Below, in pieces: positions 24,394-36,535 of a DNA stretch of 64,000 bases. This stretch comes from Citrus sinensis. Lineage: Eukaryota > Streptophyta > Magnoliopsida > Sapindales > Rutaceae. The notes under the pieces were generated by a model. The model was given only the letters and a program-made list of their open reading frames with translations. It made no database searches and was not told the origin of the DNA. A program made the translations under genes and the position numbers. The DNA lies in assembly GCF_022201045.2 (NCBI RefSeq), contig NC_068556.1, forward strand, positions 4,194,001-4,258,000, written 5' to 3'. Position 1 is the first letter of the stretch. Each line of letters begins with the position of its first letter.

Positions 24394-27044
24394 ATGAGCA
24401 AAGATGACGATGGGCCAGCAAGATTAACAAGCGGGTCGAGGTCGTACAAATGGGTCACCAACTTTCAGCGTGATCTGATGGCGGGAGCTGTGATGGGGGG
24501 TTTTGTGCACACGATTGTGGCGCCAATCGAGAGGGCGAAGCTTCTGTTGCAGACCCAAGAGAGCAATTTGGCTATTGTTGGGAGTGGACGGAGAAGATTC
24601 AAGGGCATGCTTGATTGTATTGCCCGTACTGTTAGAGAAGAAGGGATTTTATCTCTTTGGCGAGGCAATGGCAGTAGTGTTCTTCGTTATTACCCTTCTG
24701 TTGCGCTTAACTTCTCTCTTAAGGTATCAAGATTTCACATTTTTACGTTCTTTTTTTTTTTTAAGTTAAATTGATTTGCTTCAGCGGTTCTTTTCATTTG
24801 GGTAGATCCTTGGAGATGGGTTTGTTAAGAAATTGGATTCTTGGGAAATTTATGTTTTGCATATGAACTGATTGATGAAATGTTCGAATGTGGAAGTTGG
24901 TTGGCAAGTTTTGAGCATTTCATGTCATAACGATTTATAGATGATGAGTCACTTATTCTTGAGTTTTGGAAAGATTCTTAGTAGCATATATATGCAGTTG
25001 TTATTAGTTTTCATGTGACAAAGATTTATTCTTACTCAATGTGTATTCATTCATATTGAATCTGTTATCTTTGCTGAACTCTTGCTTATCTAAAGGTGCC
25101 TTATTACATAGGATCATTGAATGATATGATACATACATATATCTACTTCTTGAGTTAAAATGGAGGTCTTGCTTCCATGGCCAGGCTTATTTGCTGCTTT
25201 GGCTATTGAGAAATAGATAAGTTTTGCTTTGACACGGATTATGATAGTTTCTGGTTATTTCAACAGAAATATAGTTTAAAACCTACATTTTTTAGAAATA
25301 TTTCTTAGCAATCTTTGGATGTGGACAGGAGTTTCTTTGGCCTCAATTGGTTTTCTAAATTATTCCATACTTCTTCACCCTCAGTCCCAAACATACTGGC
25401 TTATAATTTTTTTTATTAGTTTGTTGGTGGCTATCTTAAAAGTAACGACATTAATCATCCATCATAAATATATTTGGGATACATAGGAGTTTTTTTTTTT
25501 TTCACTTTTTTTGGGTTGTGCTGAATGGTATTGTCCGAGAGACAGAGAAAGATAGTTGTGCGGAGTTGATGAATAATTACTTAGCAAATGAAAGTTTGTG
25601 GCAGGAATTAGGATACTCTGATATTTCTGCTGGAAGTAAGGTACGATATTCTTGAAGATATTGGGGATGATGGCAGGATTAGAGTGTTACTCTTATTGTA
25701 AAATATTAACAAGAAAGGTTTAGATGAAGCAATACTATTACTTGCAATTACAACTTCAACGGAGGATGATAGGAAACTGATTATTGTCATGAGGATGATG
25801 GCAGGATTTGAGAGTTACTCTTATTGTAAAATCAGTACCAGAGGATGATGACAGGATTAGAGAGTTACTCTCATTGTAAAATCAGTAACAGAGGATGCAT
25901 ACAAATGTAGTACTGAATTTTTATGTTTTGGGCTCTTGCTCGACTTTGTCTACATGTTTATTTAATATTTTCATGAGTAGCAGGTTCTTAGTTCTTTTCT
26001 AATCCTACAGTCAAGAAAATTATTGTATTTTTAACGAATTAAATCGTGGATTTCAGTTTCCAGGTAAATAGTAGTGGAGTTGTAGTAAATTGGTGACATT
26101 ATATTAATTGGAAGAATCGTTATCAACTTCCAGTAATCAGAGTATGACCTTTAATTTTGTAACATTTAAGTTATTATCTGAGATTATATGTATCCTATAA
26201 TGGAAAGATGAGTTAATGTTATTCTACCTAGTAGGTAACCTGGTACCCATATGGTATTCAACTGCAAGACATGACTTAGGAAACTGATTTTGTCATGCTG
26301 ACCGTATTTCAAATTGAAGGAAGGTACCAAGTAATCAAGGAATGCATCTGTTATCGTTTTCTTTTAAGTCTGGATAATGTATATTCATGGTCAATGTTCC
26401 ATTTGCAGGATCTTTATCGAAACGTCTTAAGGAATGGCAACTATCAAGATGGTACTAGTTTCATGTCTGGTACATCTGCCAACTTTGTTGCTGGGGCTGC
26501 AGCTGGTTGTACAACGTTGATCTTAATCTACCCACTTGATATCGCCCACACCCGTCTTGCTGCGGATGTTGGAAGAACTGATGCTCGTCAATTCCGAGGC
26601 TTCTGCCATTTTCTGACAACCATATTCAAGAAAGATGGTATTCGAGGAGTTTATAGAGGACTTCCTGCCTCTCTACAGGGGATGGTTGTTCACCGTGGCC
26701 TATATTTTGGGGGCTTTGATACAATGAAGGAGGTACTGTCGGAAGAGTCTAAACCTGAATTGGCATTGTGGAAACGTTGGGTAGTGGCTCAGGCAGTCAC
26801 GACATCTGCTGGGTTGTTGTCGTATCCATTGGATACAGTTCGTAGGAGGATGATGATGCAATCTGGCTTGGAACAACCAATGTACCATAACACACTGGAA
26901 TGCTGGCGGACCATCTATAGGAAAGAGGGGGTGACTTCGTTTTACCGTGGAGCAGTTTCAAACATGTTTCGGAGTACTGGCGCGGCTGCAATTTTGGTTT
27001 TGTATGATGAGGTCAAGAAGTTCATGAATTGGGGTAGATTGTAG
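24394..27044 (+). CDS. PM-ANT1: Adenine nucleotide carrier, plasma-membrane PM-ANT1-type
   Basis: Two exons, 24394-24723 and 26409-27044, 966 nt, 321 aa, with a 1685-base intron; phase is kept at AAG|GAT. The protein has the three-fold mitochondrial-carrier layout, with signatures APIERAK in repeat 1, YPLDIAHTR in repeat 2 and YPLDTVRRR in repeat 3. RRRMMM is the ADP/ATP-carrier signature. The stretch MAGAVMGGFVHTIVAPIERA and the C-terminal ASFYRGA-like region resemble Arabidopsis At5g56450 far more than the mitochondrial AAC1-3, which carry a long presequence absent here. The Arabidopsis protein was reported as a plasma-membrane ATP exporter active in anthers; membrane location for this one is inferred from that likeness. 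The long intron carries a short tandem repeat (25666-25900). Confidence 0.9.
25666..25900. repeat. Short repeats inside the carrier-gene intron
   Basis: A unit of about 50 bases containing GATGATGGCAGGATT and TTACTCTTATTGTAAAAT occurs at about 25666, 25793 and 25843. The last two copies are directly tandem. No coding meaning. Confidence 0.75.
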
Positions 27045-28593
27045 AAGGAACTAATTTTTTTGGCAGTTTTATCACCGCAACACTTCAACAGAAGGATTAT
27101 ATAGGTTTAGAGTTCGAGAATTACAGGTGGAAAATTTTGTAAAGTGCAAATGAGACTGATACACTTAACACGTAACATGCAAACTAGATGATTTTTTTGG
27201 CCAACAAATAAAAAGAGTGGGAATGTTATTTGAAAAAAATTTACTTGCCATCTTATGAAAAAAAAAACCCTTTTTGTCAAAACCATACCTGTTTTTTTTT
27301 TTTTTTAATTATTGTGGATTAATTCGGGTAGTTACTTTAATACAATGATTATGTCTGTAAAAATTTGCCTTTATTCTTGTTGGTTGAGTAGCAAGATTGG
27401 ATTTCAGTGCGGTGTGCTAAACATTATTGATGACAAAATCTTATATAATATAATAACAAAAACAAATTATTAGTGGGAAAACATGGGTTGAATTAATAGA
27501 AAGGAAGTGGTGGAGTCAGGTCAGGAGGGTAGTGGGCTCTTGAACTCGTGAAGTTCCCACTCCCATTGTCCGTGCTGCAGCCCAGTGCGGGCAAAGCAAC
27601 ATATCATATTTTATTTTGTTTTTTTTTTTTTCCTTTAAAAAAAAAAGAAAAGAATTTTGAAGCAGCTGTACACTTTAATAATAATTCAATTCTTCTCTTT
27701 TTCTTTTAGAAAGTGATGTAAGCTTAACGCCATGATGTAATGGACTGAAATGGCAAAACATATAATCTAGTCAGCAAAATGATGACCCTGTTCTGGATTC
27801 TGGGGAAAGCCAAAATCAGTGGGTTTTCAACTTTCAATTCAACCCAAAGTTAATAAAATTATTATGATAAATTAGGTATATGTTGGGGCAACAAAAATAC
27901 AAACACATGCATACACACAAGCAAAGTTGGGGTGGGATCCCCCGGTGGCATAAAAAAGCTAAAGCAAACAATGAAAAGTGAAAACAAGAAGAGAAAGAAA
28001 AATAAAATAAGACAGATTCACTCACCGATAAAGTAAGTTGAGGATGGTTTTGGAACTTTAGAGTCTGCTTCATCAGTTTTATTAATACAAAAAAAAGTGC
28101 ATCTCAAATCCCTGCCATCATAATTCAATACCCTAAAAAAATTAAATACCTATTTCATCCTTTTTCATAATTAAATACCCTAAAAAAATTATTCAATTCC
28201 CCCTTATAATTTTCTTCCAACTTAAGTGTGTTAATGGAGAGAATCAACAGGCAGATTCTGCTTACGCTATGGCAGTAAAAGATTCCAAATGGGGGGGGTC
28301 CATCAGTGGTGTTGATTAAATATCATAAATCAAGACCATTGCATGCTTGCCACGCGTGATTCAATATTAAAAGAAAGAGTTGAAAGTGAGGACGCACTCG
28401 CTGTGGCCGTGGCTGTGGCTTGTTGATGTTACCGCCATCACACCACCAATATCTCCAAACCCAAAGGAACTGGGGTCCCACCCAAATTTGAAGCGGCCTC
28501 GTAAATCCTAATAATCTTCTTTTGATCTCCCTAAACTTGATCATCCCTTACCTCCTCCCCACCTTGTTTTCCTCAGTTGGGATCGTTTAACGG

Positions 28594-28619
28594 CACCGTC
28601 ATATATATATATGACGGTG
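28594..28619. repeat. Perfect 26-base palindrome
   Basis: Arms CACCGTCATATAT and its exact complement meet with no spacer. It could form a cruciform or be a binding site; A/T-rich palindromes also arise around TA microsatellites. Confidence 0.85.
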
Positions 28620-29150
28620 ATATTATTCAATTGTTTATAGGATTCACATGATAATTGTGATGCAGCTGCACATTACTTGAGAGGAACAAATTAATATATT
28701 ACAAGGATGAGGCGAGGCGTGACGCAGCTCTAAATATTGTCTGATTGCATGATGACAAATGGCAATTTCAGCTTCTCTTTGCCTTCCAAGGTTTTGTTTT
28801 TAGCCCATTTTCTTCGTCGGCTTCACTTATAATAAGAATTTTGTGATTTTAATGCTTAGTTTAATTAATTATATATCATTTTGGTGAGCACCCTTTCTTT
28901 TTTTTTCAAAATTTTGGCTGAGAGATTTCCAAGTAGATCTCCACATCAATTTGTGCGAAAGTATACAAAATAAATTTAATTTAATTATTAATAATTGTCT
29001 TTAAAGTATTTTAAAGCTAAATTCAATCATCCTTGTTCTTGTTGCAGCCTTTGAACTGGGATCTAAAGTAGTTTTTTTAAATGAATCTTATAAAAATAAA
29101 TAAATTTATTATTCTTTTATTATTTTTCCGAACAAACGTTAAATGATTTT

Positions 29151-29365
29151 TTTTTTGTTTTAAACACGAGGTATAATGGGGAGGGCCCCAACTATAGGAA
29201 GCACCTTTAAGCCCGTACCACAACCCATACTAGAATTCCCCGCTCGAATCGGAAGGCACAGGTTCTCCCAACAAAGGCGACTTTCCTACGACTCGAACTG
29301 GGGAGCAAACTCAGTCAAGCCACTTAAGGGGACTCCATTGCCAGTGAAGCCAATACTTTGTTGGT
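29151..29365 (-). mobile_element. tRNA-like SINE, copy 2, with 15-bp target duplication
   Basis: Same family and orientation as the copy at 14268-14477. The T-tract at 29151 is the poly(A) tail on the minus strand, and the B-box-like AGTTCGAGTCGTAGG is present. The direct repeat ACGTTAAATGATTTT flanks it at 29136-29150 and 29366-29380. A 66-codon open frame inside it is not a gene. Confidence 0.88.
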
Positions 29366-30271
29366 ACGTTAAATGATTTTAACATTAAATTTTAAAAAAT
29401 CATGGCATCTCATTCTCAGTGACCCTATAAAAAAGCAAAAAAAAAATGTGGTTTTCACAACGAAAAATTGAAGGCAACCCATGGCCACGCAACACCAAAT
29501 CAACTATATGGTATTGCTAGCCTAGTCAAACCATGAAATACCACAAAATACTGATAAATTGTCTGAAAATTCTTGAAAAAAAAAATTCAGATGGTAAATT
29601 GAATTACTTGCTTTTCACAATATGCAGAAAATAAAAATGAAAAAAAAAAGGTGAAGGGGGTGTACTAAAAGAAGATTTTGATTCAATAATAATTGGAAGA
29701 ATTTTGCCAGAACAATACATCTGATACTGCCACTTTGCCTCGTCATTGTCAGCAGCAAAGTGATCTCCTCCTTAAACCCCGGTACTTAGATCACATTCTT
29801 AACCATTCTTTATCTAGAATAATTTCAACGGCTCTGATTGCTCAATCATTGTCCCCCACCCGTAGGTCCCACCCCATTATTGATTGAACTAACAACATAG
29901 ATCAAACCCAGAGAAGGGGAGAATTTTAACATCAAAACTACTGCTGGTATTAGCTATTTTAAAAATCCAAACTCATCACTTTATATACGCACAATACTCA
30001 ATCATACAAAGAGAAAGAAGATTAATTTTATTTTTTTTTTGTTTTCCCTTTGATCTCCTAAGTTTATGTTCACTTACAATAAGAAAAGAGAGACCTAAAT
30101 GAACACTTGAGTAATTAAGAACCCAAACTAAGTAATTAACATAACATATATAAGAATCAGAATTGGGTGCCTTTCTAATTCTACTAATAATAATAGTAGT
30201 AATAATAGATTTATTATTATTATTATTTTGATATATTATAGTAATAATAATAATAAAGTAACTAATAATTA

Positions 30272-30697
30272 TCATACCCAGAGAGCGCCAATTTCTACAA
30301 GCTTGGGCACGAGGTGGCCGCCGATGTGGAGGGCGACGAGGGACTCGAGGCCACCGACGCACGTGCCGCCGATGAAGACTGCGGGCGCCGGCGCCGGATT
30401 ACGAGGGGAGTCGGCGTGAGCGCTCTCATCATGGTCAACAAGAGGGAGGGCTGAGATCTCGTGATCATCGAGCTCGATGACGGTAGGGTGCACCCCGATG
30501 GTGGCGAAGAGCGTTTTCATGACGTGGCACATGCAGCAAGACGACCGGCTGAATATTATCACCGGGTGCTCGGATATCAGGCGTTGGATTCTTGCCTCCG
30601 AGGATTCTTCACCGTCGATGGACAAGTTAGTGGTTGACGAGGGAGGGGTGAGGTCGAGGTGGACGACGTCGTTTGGGTAACGCCTTAGGCCTTGCAT
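30272..30697 (-). CDS. CC-type (ROXY class) glutaredoxin
   Basis: Single-exon gene of 141 aa. The start at 30697 (MQGLRRYPND) is chosen because related land-plant proteins begin MQG; the frame stays open 23 codons further up to 30766. The thioredoxin fold carries the active site CCMC at residues 54-57, which defines the plant-specific CC class. FIGG and GG..S..AL.I.G.LVP.L match the glutathione-binding half. CC-type glutaredoxins are nuclear/cytosolic partners of TGA bZIP factors in flower development, jasmonate/salicylate cross-talk and nitrogen response. The C-terminus is GALWV where the TGA-binding consensus is ALWL; Val is a mild change. A minus-strand TATAAAAC near 30799-30806 is a plausible TATA box. 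Closest named relatives would be ROXY19-21/GRXC9-10 in Arabidopsis, but I cannot pick one. Confidence 0.92.
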   Translation of the reverse strand: MQGLRRYPNDVVHLDLTPPSSTTNLSIDGEESSEARIQRLISEHPVIIFSRSSCCMCHVMKTLFATIGVHPTVIELDDHEISALPLVDHDESAHADSPRNPAPAPAVFIGGTCVGGLESLVALHIGGHLVPKLVEIGALWV

Positions 30698-31044
30698 CTC
30701 CTCTCTATAGAAAGTAGAAACAGATTCTTGGGGGAAGCTGTGTGTGTGTGATGTCAACGGAAGCAAAGTTGAGTTTTGGGTGTTTTATTTTTGTGGGAGT
30801 TTTATACAAAGAGAGCAAGGTTGAGGAGTGGTGGTGGGGTTGCTTACATCACAAAGTACAGTGTTACATTTTTTCACATCATCGCTCTCTGGGGGAATTC
30901 TGGAAGCACACTCGCCTTTCACTCGACTGTTTCTTACGTGCTTTTGACATGACAGAATATTCTTTGCAGCCCCTTTTTCTTTTTCTTTTAACTCACTCTC
31001 ACTATATATAATATATATTTTTTTCTTCTTAGATATCCATCATA

Positions 31045-32005
31045 TACAGTGTGTCTGGACTAGAGGTTAGATCGCTCTATCTTAGAAGCTACAGTATTAA
31101 AGTATTTAGTAAATACTACTTGTTATATCTTATAAGATATGTTGATATAATTTTTTACTTATAAGATAAAAAATCTATTATATCTTTAATAATTTCGACT
31201 ACATATAATTAATTTTGGAGTAAAAGCCTATTTAGTCCCTGTATTTTAAGATTAGCGTCCATTTAGTCCTCGTATTTTTAAAAATACCTCAAAACATCCC
31301 TGCCGTTAAAGTATTGATACCCCTATCATTATTTTTTGGAGTAAATAATTTTGGACTACATATAATTAATTTTGGAGTAAAAGCCTATTTAGTCCCTGTA
31401 TTTTAAGATTAGCGTCCATTTAGTCCCCGTATTTTTAAAAATACCTCAAAACATCCCTGCCGTTAAAGTATTGATACCCCTATCATTATTTTTTATTTCT
31501 TTTGGCATACTTTTATAATATTATCCTTTTATAATAATTTTTTTGTTTGGACATTAATAAAAATAAAATAATTAAATTACCAATTTAACCTTAAAAAATA
31601 ATAAAAAATTTATATTATTTTTTTACAAGCACCATCTGCACACTTGATAGTTTACATACAATTTTTGACAATTAAAAATTAATATAATTTTTTTTTTTTT
31701 AGGGTTAAATTGGTAATTTAATTATTTTCTTTTTATTAATGTCCAAACAAAAAAAAATTATTATAAAAGGGTAATATTGTAAAAGTAAGCCAAAAGAAAT
31801 AAAAAGTAACGGTAGGAGTATCAATACTTTAACGGCAGATATGTTTCGAGGTATTTTTAAAAATACGGGGACTAAATGGACACTAATCTTAAAATACAGT
31901 GACTAAATGAGTTTTTACCCTTAATTTTGTGTCATAGTTATACCTTTTTTTTTTTCCACAATAACTTTAGCTTAAAAGGTACAACACCTCATTCCCAAAC
32001 AAGAT
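31045..32005. mobile_element. Older MITE interrupted by a foldback element
   Basis: The left part begins near TGTCTGGACTAGAGGTTAG; the right part ends near CACCTCATTCCCAAACAAGA. Read as inverted ends these resemble the TTGAGGTTG-end MITE family seen elsewhere in the window. The foldback element at 31218-31920 sits between the two halves, so it would have inserted later. Confidence 0.4.
31218..31920. mobile_element. Foldback MULE-type MITE with 9-bp target duplication
   Basis: The ends are GAGTAAAAGCCTATTTAGTC and, read on the minus strand, GGGTAAAAACTCATTTAGTC. The inverted arms continue, with changes, for over 200 bases around a short A/T-rich centre. The 9-mer TTAATTTTG precedes the left end (31209-31217 and again 31366-31374) and follows the right end (31921-31929). 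Nine-base duplications and long arms fit the Mutator superfamily. The left arm plus its flank is tandemly duplicated with a period of 157 bases, so the original element is probably 31375-31920 and the extra copy a later event. No coding content. Confidence 0.8.
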
Positions 32006-32849
32006 CATAAACTTCTACTATCAACTAATTTCTCATGTTTAATAGACAAGTTTGCATAACTTTCTTGTAACTTAAAATAATTATTTATTAGTCCATTTCA
32101 CTATTAAAGGATGAATGAACAAAATTGAGGAAAATATATTATTATTCTTATATAATTATGATCGTTCTTGAGCGAATACTAATTGATAACAATACATTCC
32201 ACGAGTGATTTTAACTATATAGATTGAAAATAATAATATATGTTTTAATCACACTAAAAATTTTATGTAAATGTGAAAATATTTACTTATTATTGTCATT
32301 AGCATTTCAAATATACATAAAAATAAAATTGGTGACTCTCAAATGTATAAATCAATAAAGTGAACATTTGCTAAGTGATTTGTTATTGTAGTTTAAAAAT
32401 TAAGCAAAATCACAGTTGATGCAATCAAACCTGTGTTTTAATGTATTTAAAGTATAATAATATCGTTGGCGTATACTCAAAATTTCTTTAAATTTACAAA
32501 CTCAAAATATTATTGAAAAATACTATTATTTTTTTTAATTTTCTTATGAAAATGATAGAAATGGTCGGCTCCAGAAAACTCGATGGAATAATTTTCGCAT
32601 AATTTCTTTGAATTGTCAAGAGATAAGGTTAAAGGTGAAAAAAAATTGATCTTTACCTTGATCTTACAAAAAAAAAGGGGTAAAAATGGAAACAAGAGAG
32701 CGAATGATTGGTGAGTGGAGTGCACGTGCAGCTAGCGCTGCTGTAAGCGTCAAATATTGTTGTCACATAATACGGTAGTTCCGAAATACTGGATATTTGG
32801 CGAAGAAAATGGGGTGGGGCTGTCACATGGGGGGTGAAATTAGTAAATG

Positions 32850-33170
32850 GCGGTGACGTCATATTGATTCGACGTGGAACCGTAATATTGAACCATGACG
32901 TATCCAGAATACTAAAGCAAAGTGCAGTAAAAAAAGAAAGTCATCTGACGTGGAACAGTAGGCCATAGGTACGCGGGCCCCATGTCCATGACGTAATCAT
33001 CGAATGATATTAGACTTTCCTCGTCACCATGACGTTCCTAGCGGACACGTGGCCGTTTCCTTTACTTTCCTTCAGGCATGGAGGTAGTGGGGTTGCGGAG
33101 ATAAATGACTGGGCCCCTACAGGCTTTTGGAGTCTGATGAGGGTACCCAATCGTAGTCGACCACGTGTGA
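32850..33170. promoter_or_regulatory. Cluster of ACGT-core (bZIP/bHLH-type) motifs
   Basis: At least eight ACGT cores within about 320 bases: TGACGTCA (32854), CGACGTGG (32870), TGACGTAT (32896), TGACGTGG (32946), TGACGTAA (32989), TGACGTTC (33030), ACACGTGG (33045) and CCACGTGT (33161). GACGTGGAAC occurs twice. This density looks like a stress or abscisic-acid responsive promoter, but no gene is evident on either side within a few kilobases. The glutaredoxin start lies about 2.1 kb to the left and divergent. Confidence 0.4.
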
Positions 33171-34524
33171 TAACAGTATGTGTTGTGATGGTGATATGTG
33201 GGGGGCTTTGTTCGGAGGTGGTCCCTACGATCATAAATTTGGGGTTTGGAGAGTCCTTAAAGGAGCACCGTTGGTGGTGGTAAATATGGTGTCTGCCATG
33301 TGTAATGCTTTGCGTTGTGTGATGAGGAGGGATTGCATCATCACCATTGTTCTCGTCCCACTAAATTCCAATGTCCTGCTCCTCCTGCCCATTTTTAGTC
33401 ATTCTCCCGTCCGCTTGACCCCCCGACTTCCATTTTTTGCAAAATTGGCACCACTAATCATGAACGGTATATCAATAGAAGTGCCATTATTACTTAATAC
33501 AACGCCCCGAACTCTTGAATGAAAATTTCTAATCTTTCGTTCTTGATACCTTAAAAATTTAGAGTAGTGTATTATATATGTCATGCATTAAGGGATCTAA
33601 ATAAAATTTGAAATTCCGTATGGAAACTTCGAAAAAGTATATGTTTTTCCAAAAAAAGCTGCAAATATATATAAATTGTTGTATTGCAATATAGAATTGT
33701 AATCATTCTAGCTTAGTTATATATTATTATTTGCAAATCATACATGAATGAATGTTTATACGTTTCAAACATTTTAATTTAGTTCCTTTTGTTTTAAGCT
33801 ATTACATTTCAAAAATATATTACAATCTATAATCTATTAGTAGTATGAATACATTTAAAGTATAGTCCAAAAATCTATAAAGTGTATCTCTAAAAAACTT
33901 GCACCAATAGGAGGTGAGACTTGTATACTTATACAAAGGGAGATATACCTAGTCCCCGTAATAATTAGTTGAAAAATGAGTTACGGAACAAAATGGAGGC
34001 TCAAACTAATTCCCCTTAATTGTTTAAGACACAATTTCATCATTGGGCTATAATGACTTGATTGTATAATCTTCTAGCTTATTGATGATAAAGTTTACTC
34101 GAAATAAGAGCTTCAATATATTTTAAATTAAGTGTTCTTTGGGTTTGGCCGAATAATTTTTAAATACTTTTATTTTGATGATCATTCATATTCAATTTTT
34201 TTAGGTGGTTGTTCCTCAGATAAAAAATAATTTGAACTTTATTCATTCTGACATTATAAAACTTTAAAAAAAAGAAAGAGTCTTTTTTATGTCTTTTTAT
34301 GTGTTTACTTTAATATTTTTTTAAAAAAGGAACTTCAATATTACCTTTACTTAGATCCGTGTCAACTAAAAACTACCGGAAACGTTAGTGTGAAATGACA
34401 AAGGTGGCCTCCTTTTGACTTTATCTTCGTAACCGAAAGCTTATAAATGATTGGATGAACAGATTCAAAAGCAAAGGGAGTGGTTTGTGATATATTATCT
34501 ATGTGCGTGTGTGTGTGTGCGCAA

Positions 34525-34548
34525 ATATATATATATATATATATATAT
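34525..34548. repeat. TA microsatellite next to a TG run
   Basis: A TG run (about 34506-34519) is followed by a TA run that abuts the hairpin element at 34557. Confidence 0.85.
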
Positions 34549-34556
34549 GGGATCCC

Positions 34557-34663
34557 CTATCTTACATGCATGTAAGATACATGCCTCTCACATGAATAGT
34601 GTGTGGGTCCCATATATACACTATTCATGTGAGAGGCATGTATCTTACATGCATGTAAGATAG
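34557..34663. mobile_element. Perfect 46-bp-arm hairpin (snap-back MITE or small-RNA precursor)
   Basis: Positions 34557-34602 and 34618-34663 are exact reverse complements with a 15-base loop. Within each arm the 18-mer CTTACATGCATGTAAG is itself palindromic. Transcription through it on either strand would give a long perfect stem, the kind of substrate processed by plant Dicer-like proteins. It lies beside a TA run, a common target for Tourist/Stowaway-type insertions, and most likely is a very young MITE. Confidence 0.8.
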
Positions 34664-36535
34664 AGTTTGCCTATATATATTGATGATTGATGATCACGAA
34701 GTAAATGGAAGCGTGAACCAGAGATCTTCATGTATGGCTTGTGGAAGTGGTACTCGTGGTCACCATGCAAAAGGTCAATTCTCCAAATCAAATCGAAAAT
34801 TGTCGTCACGCTCAGCATCAGCCATCAGCCATTAGCCGAGCTGTTCTTAACGGCAAAGGTTAATTGCCACTGCGGCTATCCCTACACCTCTGCAACACCT
34901 ACTTTATGCTGTCTGTTCAAGGGAAAATCAAAATAAAGGGCTGAATCAGAAGATGCCGTACAAAGGACCGGCAGAAAAACAGCAATGGCAGATGACCGAG
35001 CATCACTTGTAGTACATATTTGTTTTGTAGTCTTTTATTGTGTTCTCAGAGCCTGCATACAATTATTGCATGGTCACAGACAAAAGCTTTCGAATACTTA
35101 ATAAACAAGAACCATAAAGGACGGCGATTCTGTCAAGAGTTACAGATGAATTTATTATTTCTCCAGCTTCAATTATCGTCTAATCCAGAGTCGAGTTTGC
35201 ATCTTTTGTTATTTTTCCCATTCTGGTCCGTCCGGAATAATTTCTGAACTGATCAGTTATCACATTTGAGGAGCTGGCTCAGTTTCCATGGTTATGGTGG
35301 ACCGGAAAGTTGAGCTTATGATACTCTTCACGGGCCCTTCGTACCTGATTGCAGCTGCCACTAACTTTGACTAACAAGAATTTTAAACACACTTCGAAAC
35401 AACACTAAAGTTGACTAAATCAGCTAGCAGTGCATCACCCAAATATAAAATTACATCTTCTGACGCGCGTGGAACATAGATTATCTTGCTGCATCGCATG
35501 ATTAATAAAATTTTGCTCCTCTTGATTTAACTAAAGCAAAATCTCTCAGGGGATAAGTAAAAATCATGCTTCAGTCCACGCGCTCCATTCGAGCGTGGCT
35601 TCAGAGTGATTACTGATTCTTGCTCTCCTTACGCGATTCGTTAAGAAACAATCATCCGCACGTGAGGAACCACATGTCCGTACCTTCCAGAAACTAGATA
35701 TTAGTTGTCTATTACTCTATTAGTTGTCCTTACCTGGTTGTACCCGTACCCGTTTCCGTATCCGGATTCACTTCTGTCTTAAATGGATCCTATCCTTATT
35801 GCTAACTCTTTAATAGTGGGCACCGCACGGTTTGATGGCTCGATCCTCTATGGGCGCGCACGTTAGGATGCAGCCCCATGTTTTTATGCAAGTTTCCACT
35901 CAACCCGTTGTCGGCGCCGCTGGCTTTTATTTTATTAATCAACCTCGTTGACAATAAGTTAATGACGCATGGGTGACGTAACCCGGCGTGACAGCCAGAT
36001 GACATAATTGGGCCCTACTGATGTCATGATCTGAATCTCTGTCGGCTCGTAAATGTGATGCAGTATCCTTCCTTTCGAAGTGGAGGGGAATCCTCTTTCC
36101 TGCATCATCAACGTACGTAGTATCCAACGGTCATTATAATTAAATTGCTTACCGACCGTACACGTGGCAGCGTGATGATGTGTTGCTTGTGCAAGCAGTG
36201 ATGGCCCTGTATGGTACGGGAGATACGATGTGACAATCAAATAGTGTGTCTGGGTGAAATTTAAGCCACACAAAAATGAGACAAGTCGTTGTAAGAGATA
36301 TTGAGAAGTGATTACTGGCTGCTGCATTGATTGCGTGTGGAGACGAGTTTTCTTCTCCAAGAATGGAAAAATAAATCAAGTTTTTTTTTTTTTTAATTAA
36401 TTGTTCTGGAGAAAATTGTATATACTTATTGAAGATTGAATTTTGTTATCGATCATTAAACTGATTAGATTTCAAAATTATTTATGACCTTTTTATAGAC
36501 TTGTATTATACTATGTTAAAGCTTTATAAAGCGCA

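Larger units (their letters stand above)
27045..30271. other. Intergenic region between carrier and glutaredoxin genes
   Basis: No gene that I can support. It includes the carrier 3' UTR, homopolymer tracts, a perfect 26-base palindrome at 28594-28619 and a SINE at 29151-29365. Short open frames near 27834 and 28323 show no domain and are probably chance. The 3' UTR of the minus-strand glutaredoxin occupies the last few hundred bases and includes AAT/TTA-type repeats around 30180-30265. Confidence 0.55.

Noticed and set aside
33029..33522. Possible small gene next to the ACGT cluster
   Set aside because: Several frames overlap, none has a domain, signal or splice structure I can defend.
34700..35250. 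Protein-like stretches on the plus strand
   Set aside because: Broken by stops in every frame and no family recognised; too weak to list as a pseudogene.
35802..36379. Minus-strand frames of 67 to 133 codons
   Set aside because: Composition and lack of motifs suggest chance frames in a slightly G/C-richer stretch.
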